This document shows, in pieces, positions 58,793 through 64,000 of a DNA stretch of 64,000 nucleotides (the first letter of the stretch is position 1; each line of letters begins with the position of its first letter). Made by a program: the position numbers and the translations under genes. The DNA is from Streptomyces sp. CB02261 (lineage in GTDB: Bacteria > Actinomycetota > Actinomycetes > Streptomycetales > Streptomycetaceae), in assembly GCF_001905665.1 (NCBI RefSeq), contig NZ_LIVX01000004.1:647019-711018 (forward strand), written 5' to 3'. The notes below the pieces were generated by a model. It was not told where the DNA came from. It was given only the letters and a program-made list of their open reading frames with translations, and searched no databases.

Positions 58793-59383
58793 ATGGGCAA
58801 GATCGCCGTACTCACCAACGACCTGCAGTCCGACGTCGTCCACAAGACGCCCGAGCGGACCGCCGCCATGGCCGAGGCGCGACCCCGCTTCGTCCACTTC
58901 CTGGAGGAGATGCGCCGCCGCGGACAGGGGATCTACCACCTCCAGCTGGTGAACCTCCCCGACGACCCCAACGTGGAACGGGACTTCGACGGCACCCTGC
59001 CGCTGCAGCGCGGCAGTGAGGGCGCGGCCATCCTGGAGTATTTCCTGGACCCCTCCGACACCGTCGTCGAGAAGAACAAGGACAGCGGTTTCTACGAGAC
59101 GGAGCTGCACGACCTGCTGCAGAAGGACGGTGTGGACACCGTCATCGTCACCGGCCTGCAGACGCAGATCTGCGTCCAGACGACCGCTGCCGACGCGTTC
59201 TTCCGCGGCTACAACATCTGGGTCCCCTCCGACTGCGTGGTGTCCGGCGACCCCGAGGCCCGCGACCGCTCCCTCGAGTGGCTGAGCGGCTACTGCGCCA
59301 CCGTCGCGACCTCCGAGGAGATCCTCGCCACGCTGGACAGCGAGGGCGAGCTGCCCCGCAAGGTCGTCAAGATCCTTCCGTAA
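58793..59383 (+). CDS. Isochorismatase/nicotinamidase-family hydrolase
   Basis: A 196-residue cysteine hydrolase with the triad Asp10 (LTNDLQ), Lys94 (VVEKNKDSGF) and Cys127 (GLQTQICVQTTAADAF). Members cleave amides, carbamates or the vinyl ether of isochorismate. It lacks the ACP domain of siderophore isochorismatases. It is followed by hypE and hypF homologues, so an amidase- or carbamoyl-type substrate is more plausible here than isochorismate, but this is inference. ATG 58793 follows GAGGGA. Confidence 0.85.
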   Translation: MGKIAVLTNDLQSDVVHKTPERTAAMAEARPRFVHFLEEMRRRGQGIYHLQLVNLPDDPNVERDFDGTLPLQRGSEGAAILEYFLDPSDTVVEKNKDSGFYETELHDLLQKDGVDTVIVTGLQTQICVQTTAADAFFRGYNIWVPSDCVVSGDPEARDRSLEWLSGYCATVATSEEILATLDSEGELPRKVVKILP

Positions 59384-59440
59384 CACCTCCCTTCCCCCGC
59401 GCGCCACAGCGCCCACCCCCTACGCCTCGAAGGGAACCCG

Positions 59441-60466
59441 ATGACCACCCCTGCGACCGAACTCGGTGAAGTCGTCCTCGACCACGGCAGTGGCACACAG
59501 CTCAGCCACGAACTGCTCGCGCTGATCGTGGAGACTCTCGGCGATGTCTACATCGGCGAGATGGAGGACAGCGCGATGCTGCCCATCACCACCGGGCAGA
59601 TAGCCATGACCACCGACTCGTTCGTCGTCGACCCGCCCTTCTTCGGCAACGGCGACATCGGCAAGATCGCGGTCTGCGGAACCGTCAACGACCTCGCCGT
59701 GGTGGGCGCCAAGCCGCTCTACCTCACCCTGGGCATGATCCTGGAGACGGGTCTGCCGATCGCCCGCCTGGTGCAGGTCCTCACCTCGATCCGGGAGACC
59801 GCGCGAGAGGCCGGCGTCCAGATCGTCTGCGGCGACACCAAGGTCGTGCGCAAGGGCGAGGCGGACCAGATCTACCTCAACACCGCCGGGGTGGGCGCGT
59901 TCGAGCGGACCCCGCTGAGGATGCGGAACGTCAGGCCGGGCGACCGGGTCATCCTCAGCGGCCCGATCGGCAACCACACCGTGCACCTGCTCTCGATCCG
60001 CGAAGGACTGGGATTCGAGCAGCGGGTGCTGAGCGACTGCGCCCCGGTCAACGGCATGCTCGACGCGCTCTTCGCCGCCGTCGACGAGGGCGACGTGCGC
60101 TCCGTGCGTGACGTCACCCGGGGAGGCCTCGCCGCGGTCCTGCACGAGTACGCGGAGGCCGTCGACCACACCATCCGCATCGAGAAGGACGCGCTCCCGA
60201 TCCAGTTCGAGACCCTCATGGCCACGGACATGCTCGGTATCGATCCGATCCACTCCGCGAACGAGGGGTGTGTCTGCCTGTTCGTCGACCCTTCCGCCGA
60301 GCAGAAGGTCCTGGACGCCCTGCGCTCCCACAAGTACGGAGCCGGCGCCGTCACCATCGGCGAGGTCACCGAGCAGGACGGTGCGCTCGTCCTGATGCGG
60401 GACGCCGAGGGCCGCGACTCCGTGGTCGAGGAACTGCTGGGCGCCGAACTCCCGCGGCTCTGCTGA
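59441..60466 (+). CDS. hypE: HypE homologue (carbamoyl dehydratase)
   Basis: A 341-residue PurM-fold protein matching HypE over its full length: NGDIGKIAVCGTVNDLAVVGAKPLYL near 68-93, GDTKVVRKGEADQ near 129-141, and SVRDVTRGGLAAVLHEYAEA near 222-241. It ends in PRLC, keeping the C-terminal cysteine (Cys341) that receives the carbamoyl group from HypF and is then dehydrated with ATP to a thiocyanate. ATG 59441 follows GAAGGGA. No hypABCD or hydrogenase genes are present in the window, and the setting is a biosynthetic cluster. Confidence 0.92.
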   Translation: MTTPATELGEVVLDHGSGTQLSHELLALIVETLGDVYIGEMEDSAMLPITTGQIAMTTDSFVVDPPFFGNGDIGKIAVCGTVNDLAVVGAKPLYLTLGMILETGLPIARLVQVLTSIRETAREAGVQIVCGDTKVVRKGEADQIYLNTAGVGAFERTPLRMRNVRPGDRVILSGPIGNHTVHLLSIREGLGFEQRVLSDCAPVNGMLDALFAAVDEGDVRSVRDVTRGGLAAVLHEYAEAVDHTIRIEKDALPIQFETLMATDMLGIDPIHSANEGCVCLFVDPSAEQKVLDALRSHKYGAGAVTIGEVTEQDGALVLMRDAEGRDSVVEELLGAELPRLC

Positions 60467-60469
60467 CCC

Positions 60470-62914
60470 ATGACCACCACCGAACAGGATGTGTGCGGGG
60501 GCCCTCGACCGGGCGACTCCGCCACGACCGCGAGCGGGACCGCCGGAGACCCCGGCGCGGCACCCGTCCGCCGCCTCGCCCGTGTCACCGGAGTGGTCCA
60601 GGGCGTCGGGTACCGGCCCTTCGTCTACAAGGCGGCACACGCGTACGGTCTGACCGGGTGGGTCCTCAACGATCCCGAAGGCGTGCTCACCGAGGTCACC
60701 GGCCCGCTCGCCGCCGTGGAGGCCTTCCTCGCGGGCCTCACCGGCCAGGCGCCGCCCCAGGCCCGGGTCACCGGGGTCCACGTCGAGGAACTGCCCGTGT
60801 CGGCCGACCCGCCGGACGGGTTCGTCATCCGGACGAGCGTGCACACGGGCAGCAAGGACACCATCGTCCCCGCCGACGGTCACGTCTGCGCGGACTGCCT
60901 CGCCGAGATGCGCGACCCGGGGGACCGCCGGTACCGCTACCCCTTCATCAACTGCACCAACTGCGGGCCGCGTTACTCGATCGTGCAGGCGCTGCCGTAC
61001 GACCGGGCGCAGACCACCATGGCGCACTTCACCATGTGCGCCGCCTGCGCGGGCGAGTACGGCGATCCGCTCGACCGCCGCTACCACGCCCAGCCCAACG
61101 CCTGCCCGGACTGCGGCCCCCGGCTCCTGGCGGCCGACGCCACGGGGAACCACCTGCGGGACGAAGCGGCACTGGCGGCCGCGGTGACGGCGCTGCGCGG
61201 CGGGAAGATCGTCGCGGTCAAGAGCGTCGGAGGCTTCCACCTGGCGGTGGACGCCCGCGACGAGGCGGCCGTGCGCGGTCTGAGGGCGGGCAAGCGCCGA
61301 GACTCCAAACCCTTCGCCGTCATGGCGCGCGACCTGGAGACCGCGGCCGGCTTCGCGGAGATCGGACCGGCCGAGGCGGAACTCCTGCCCTCGTCCTCGC
61401 GGCCCATCGTCCTCGCCCGCAAGAAGCCGGCCGGGCTGCCCGAGGCGATCGCGCCCCGCAACCCGAACATCGGGGTGATGCTGCCCTCGGCACCCCAGCA
61501 CCATCTGCTGCTGGCCGAGGAAGGACTGGACACGCTGGTCATGACCAGCGGGAACATCTCGGGGTACCCGATCGCGTACCGCAACGAGGACGCCCTGGAG
61601 CACCTCTTCGGCATCGCGGACCTGATCCTGTACAACGACCGCGACATCGAGACCAGGGTCGACGACTCGCTCGTCCGGTGCTCCGCCCATCCGGAGCTCG
61701 ACGGCCCCCTGGTCAGCTTCCTGCGCAGGGCCCGCGGCTACGCCCCCTATCCCGTCGAGGTGGGCGTCGAGCTGGCCCCGATGGTCGCCTTCGGCGCCGA
61801 GCTGAAGACCACCGTGGCGCTCTCCCGCGGCACCCGGGTCTATCTGAGCCAGCACATCGGCGACCTGAAGAACGACGAGACCTGGGAGTCCCACCAGCAG
61901 ACGGCACGCCATCTGGCCGCGCTGCACGAGCTGACGCCTCTGCACGCGGCTGTCGACCTGCACCCCCAGTTCCGGGCCACGCGGCTGGCGCTGAAGGAGG
62001 AGGGCGCCGGCTACGACCGGGTCGTCCAGGTGCAGCACCACCATGCGCACATGGCCTCCTGCATGGCCGAGAACCGGCTGACCGGCCCCACCCTGGGCGT
62101 CGTGTTCGACGGGGCCGGCTACGGGCCGGACGGCACCACCTGGGGCGGCGAGTTCCTCCTGGGCGACTACCGGGAGGCCCGCCGGGTCGCGCACCTGCGC
62201 ACCGTTCCCCTGCTGGGCGGCGACCGCGCGGTGAAGGAACCGGTCAGGACCGGTTTCGCGCTGGCCCTGGACGCCCTGGGCGGACCGGAGGAGGCGGTGG
62301 GCGCCTTCCCGGTGCTCGGACGGTGGGACGAGCAGCAGCTGCACGTCTTCGCCACCATGGCCCGGCGGGGCGTCAACGCGCCGCTCGCCTCCAGCATGGG
62401 CCGGCTGTTCGACGGCGTCGCCGCACTGCTCGACGTCACGACCCACGCCGAGTACGAGGCGCAGGGGCCGATCGAACTGGAGGGCCTCCTCGCCAGGGAC
62501 CTCTCCATGTCCGCCCCGGACCAGCGCTACCGCTTCGCGCTCGACGCCACCGCGGAGACCGTCGAGATCGACCCCAGGCCCGTGGTGCGGGCCCTGGCCC
62601 GCGACCTCGCCGACGGCGTGGACCGAGCGGAGATCAGCAGGCGCTTCCACTCGGCTGTCGTCGACATGGTCGTCGAGCGCTGCGGAGCCGTCCGCGAGGC
62701 CCTGGGCGCGGACGCCTTCGAACAGGTCGTGCTCTCCGGCGGGGTCTTCCTCAACGAGTTCCTGCTCGTGAACTGCCTGGTGGAGCTGCGGCGCGCCGGG
62801 TTCCGCGCGTACTGCCAACAGCAGGTACCCACCAACGACGGGGGCATCGCGCTGGGGCAGATCATGGTGGCCCACGCCCGGCTCACGACGTCCGACGAGG
62901 AGCCGCGCGGATGA
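60470..62914 (+). CDS. hypF: HypF homologue (carbamoyltransferase)
   Basis: An 814-residue protein with all HypF domains in order. An acylphosphatase domain lies at about 36-122 (GVVQGVGYRPFV). Two zinc fingers follow, each Cys-x2-Cys-x18-Cys-x2-Cys (140/143/162/165 and 190/193/212/215). A YrdC domain (about 228-410, RDSKPFAVMARDL) is followed by a Kae1-like domain with HHHAHMASCMAE and VVFDGAGYGPDGT. HypF turns carbamoyl phosphate into carbamoyl-adenylate and passes it to HypE. It starts 3 bp after hypE, and its stop overlaps the ATP-grasp gene. A 30-residue N-terminal extension precedes the acylphosphatase domain. Confidence 0.93.
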   Translation: MTTTEQDVCGGPRPGDSATTASGTAGDPGAAPVRRLARVTGVVQGVGYRPFVYKAAHAYGLTGWVLNDPEGVLTEVTGPLAAVEAFLAGLTGQAPPQARVTGVHVEELPVSADPPDGFVIRTSVHTGSKDTIVPADGHVCADCLAEMRDPGDRRYRYPFINCTNCGPRYSIVQALPYDRAQTTMAHFTMCAACAGEYGDPLDRRYHAQPNACPDCGPRLLAADATGNHLRDEAALAAAVTALRGGKIVAVKSVGGFHLAVDARDEAAVRGLRAGKRRDSKPFAVMARDLETAAGFAEIGPAEAELLPSSSRPIVLARKKPAGLPEAIAPRNPNIGVMLPSAPQHHLLLAEEGLDTLVMTSGNISGYPIAYRNEDALEHLFGIADLILYNDRDIETRVDDSLVRCSAHPELDGPLVSFLRRARGYAPYPVEVGVELAPMVAFGAELKTTVALSRGTRVYLSQHIGDLKNDETWESHQQTARHLAALHELTPLHAAVDLHPQFRATRLALKEEGAGYDRVVQVQHHHAHMASCMAENRLTGPTLGVVFDGAGYGPDGTTWGGEFLLGDYREARRVAHLRTVPLLGGDRAVKEPVRTGFALALDALGGPEEAVGAFPVLGRWDEQQLHVFATMARRGVNAPLASSMGRLFDGVAALLDVTTHAEYEAQGPIELEGLLARDLSMSAPDQRYRFALDATAETVEIDPRPVVRALARDLADGVDRAEISRRFHSAVVDMVVERCGAVREALGADAFEQVVLSGGVFLNEFLLVNCLVELRRAGFRAYCQQQVPTNDGGIALGQIMVAHARLTTSDEEPRG

Positions 62915-64000
62915 ACGGAGGCGAGGGCACGGGCTCGGAGCACGTGGTGATCCTGCACCGTTGGCGGGACAGGCACGCCCGGTACGTCGCCTACCTCGAC
63001 CACCGGGCCCACCGGGTCACCTACGTCACGACGGAGCTCGGCCGCTCCTCGGTCCCCGAGGACGCGGCGGCGGTACGGACCGTCCGCGCCACCGACGACC
63101 CCGTGGAGACGCGGACCGCGGTCGCCGAACTGATCGAGCGGTTCGGCCCGGCGAGCCGCCTGGTGGCGCTCAACGAGGGGGACCTCGACAACGCCGCCGT
63201 GCTCCGGGCCGACTTCGGGCTGCCCGGGCAGACCCCGGCGGAACTGGAGCGCTTCCGCGACAAGCTGACCATGGTCCGCCTGGTCGACGCCGCCGGTGTA
63301 CGGGTGCCGGAGTACGCCGACGCCGACACGGCCGAGGACGTCCGCGCCTTCGCCGGACTCCACGGCTGGCCCGTGGTGGTCAAGCCGCGGCGCGGCACGG
63401 CCAGCAGGGGGGTGCTCCTGCTGCACACGGAGGACGACCTCGACGCCCACGCCGGGATCTTCCTCCCCGACCGGCACGAGCCGCGCATCGTGCAGTCCTT
63501 CGTCGCCGACCCCGTCCTGCACGTCGACGGGCTCTGGACCGGCGGCGCGCTCGGCCCCTGGCGCGTCTCGCGGTACGTCAACAACTGCGAGGAGTTCACC
63601 AAGGGCAGCTTCCTGGGATCGGTCGAGGTCGACGATCCGGAAGTCCTCGGTCCACTGGCCGACTTCACCACCGCGGCGGCCGAGGCACTCGGCGACGGCC
63701 GGCCCTGGGTGTTCCACATGGAGGTGTTCCTGGGCAGGGCGCCCGACGGCTCGCCCCTGCCGGTCTTCCTGGAAGCGGGAGCCCGGGTCGGGGGAGGAGA
63801 GATCCCGTTCGTGTGGCGGGAGGTGCACGGCCTCGACCTGATGTCCGCGGCCGCGGACATCCAGCTGGGGCGCCCTCCGGCCGTACCCGCGGTCGACCCG
63901 GAGCCCACTGCCGGAACGGCCGGCCCGCCCGTGCGGGACACGACGCCCACGGACGGGCACACGACCGCCGGCTGGCTCCTGCTGCCGCTCCCCGTTCCGC
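62911..64000 (+). CDS. ATP-grasp ligase (3' truncated by window edge)
   Basis: The first 363 codons of an ATP-grasp enzyme. An N-terminal Rossmann-like part (HVVILHRWRDRHARYVAYLD) precedes the ATP-grasp core: FRDKLTMVRLVDAAGV near 116, VVVKPRRGTASRGV near 156, and the metal-binding VFLEAGARVGGGEIPF near 286. Such ligases join a carboxylate to an amine or thiol through an acyl phosphate. It is translationally coupled to HypF, so its substrate may be the product of, or an acceptor for, the HypEF reaction. The stop codon lies outside the window. Confidence 0.82.
   Translation, partial: MNGGEGTGSEHVVILHRWRDRHARYVAYLDHRAHRVTYVTTELGRSSVPEDAAAVRTVRATDDPVETRTAVAELIERFGPASRLVALNEGDLDNAAVLRADFGLPGQTPAELERFRDKLTMVRLVDAAGVRVPEYADADTAEDVRAFAGLHGWPVVVKPRRGTASRGVLLLHTEDDLDAHAGIFLPDRHEPRIVQSFVADPVLHVDGLWTGGALGPWRVSRYVNNCEEFTKGSFLGSVEVDDPEVLGPLADFTTAAAEALGDGRPWVFHMEVFLGRAPDGSPLPVFLEAGARVGGGEIPFVWREVHGLDLMSAAADIQLGRPPAVPAVDPEPTAGTAGPPVRDTTPTDGHTTAGWLLLPLPVP

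Noticed and set aside
59420..62875. 1151-codon open frame on the minus strand
   Set aside because: It is antisense to hypE and hypF, whose domain structure is complete and certain. The frame has no recognisable motif.
59441..62914. Part of a NiFe-hydrogenase maturation operon
   Set aside because: No hydrogenase subunit or hypABCD gene is in the window, and neighbours are a Cys-hydrolase and an ATP-grasp ligase. This stays open on the right side, where the sequence ends.

Overview
The window reads as a stretch of a Streptomyces (or close actinomycete) chromosome. Base composition is very GC-rich, third codon positions are almost all G/C, GTG and TTG starts are frequent, genes often overlap at ATGA/GTGA junctions, and an actinobacterial ergothioneine operon is present. 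No rRNA, tRNA, CRISPR array or insertion sequence was recognised. The species cannot be named from the sequence alone.

Positions 1-29.9 kb look like ordinary chromosome. In order they hold a UvrA2-type ABC protein, a flavin-dependent oxidoreductase, a HAD phosphatase, a dodecin, an orphan solute-binding lipoprotein behind a perfect inverted repeat and a DasR-like site, an olsBA-like ornithine-lipid acyltransferase pair, and the ergothioneine operon egtABCD on the minus strand. These are followed by a TIGR02452/PARG-like protein, a flotillin with an NfeD-like partner, an MFS/LacI divergent pair, thioredoxin, a flavoprotein disulfide reductase, a TetR/NCS1 permease/amidohydrolase group with a 39-bp palindromic operator, DUF305 and DUF6153-like proteins, a TPR protein, a pirin, and a TetR/SGNH-hydrolase divergent pair with twin operators.

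From about 30 kb (certainly from 32 kb) to the right edge lies a biosynthetic gene cluster that continues past the window. It begins with an acyl-CoA dehydrogenase, an Sfp-type phosphopantetheinyl transferase, two paralogous HTH regulators that each carry a TTA (bldA) codon, a divergent P450 and an acyl-CoA carboxylase beta subunit. The core is a highly reducing type II polyketide/fatty-acid-like synthase. It has two discrete ACPs, six ketosynthase-fold proteins (three with Cys-His-His, three without the active-site Cys and so chain-length-factor-like), a malonyltransferase, a FabG ketoreductase, two FabZ-like dehydratases, a double-hotdog protein, a FabL-like enoyl reductase with Tyr-x6-Lys, an HCCA-isomerase/DsbA-like protein and three alpha/beta hydrolases. 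Such a set would build a reduced or polyene acyl chain on ACP from malonyl units.

Two unusual modules are embedded in the cluster. Three consecutive small proteins of the DsrE/TusBCD sulfur-relay type (48.2-49.4 kb) sit between the enoyl reductase/hydrolase pair and a ketosynthase-like gene. At the right end, an isochorismatase-family hydrolase is followed by complete HypE and HypF homologues and an ATP-grasp ligase, with no hydrogenase and no other hyp gene in view. HypF and HypE together make a thiocyanate on the HypE C-terminal cysteine from carbamoyl phosphate. Their place here suggests that the metabolite receives a nitrile/cyano or carbamoyl-derived group, possibly together with sulfur. 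This pairing is the most interesting content of the window. Similar GGCAG-N4-CTGCC palindromes before several cluster transcription units suggest a shared pathway regulator.
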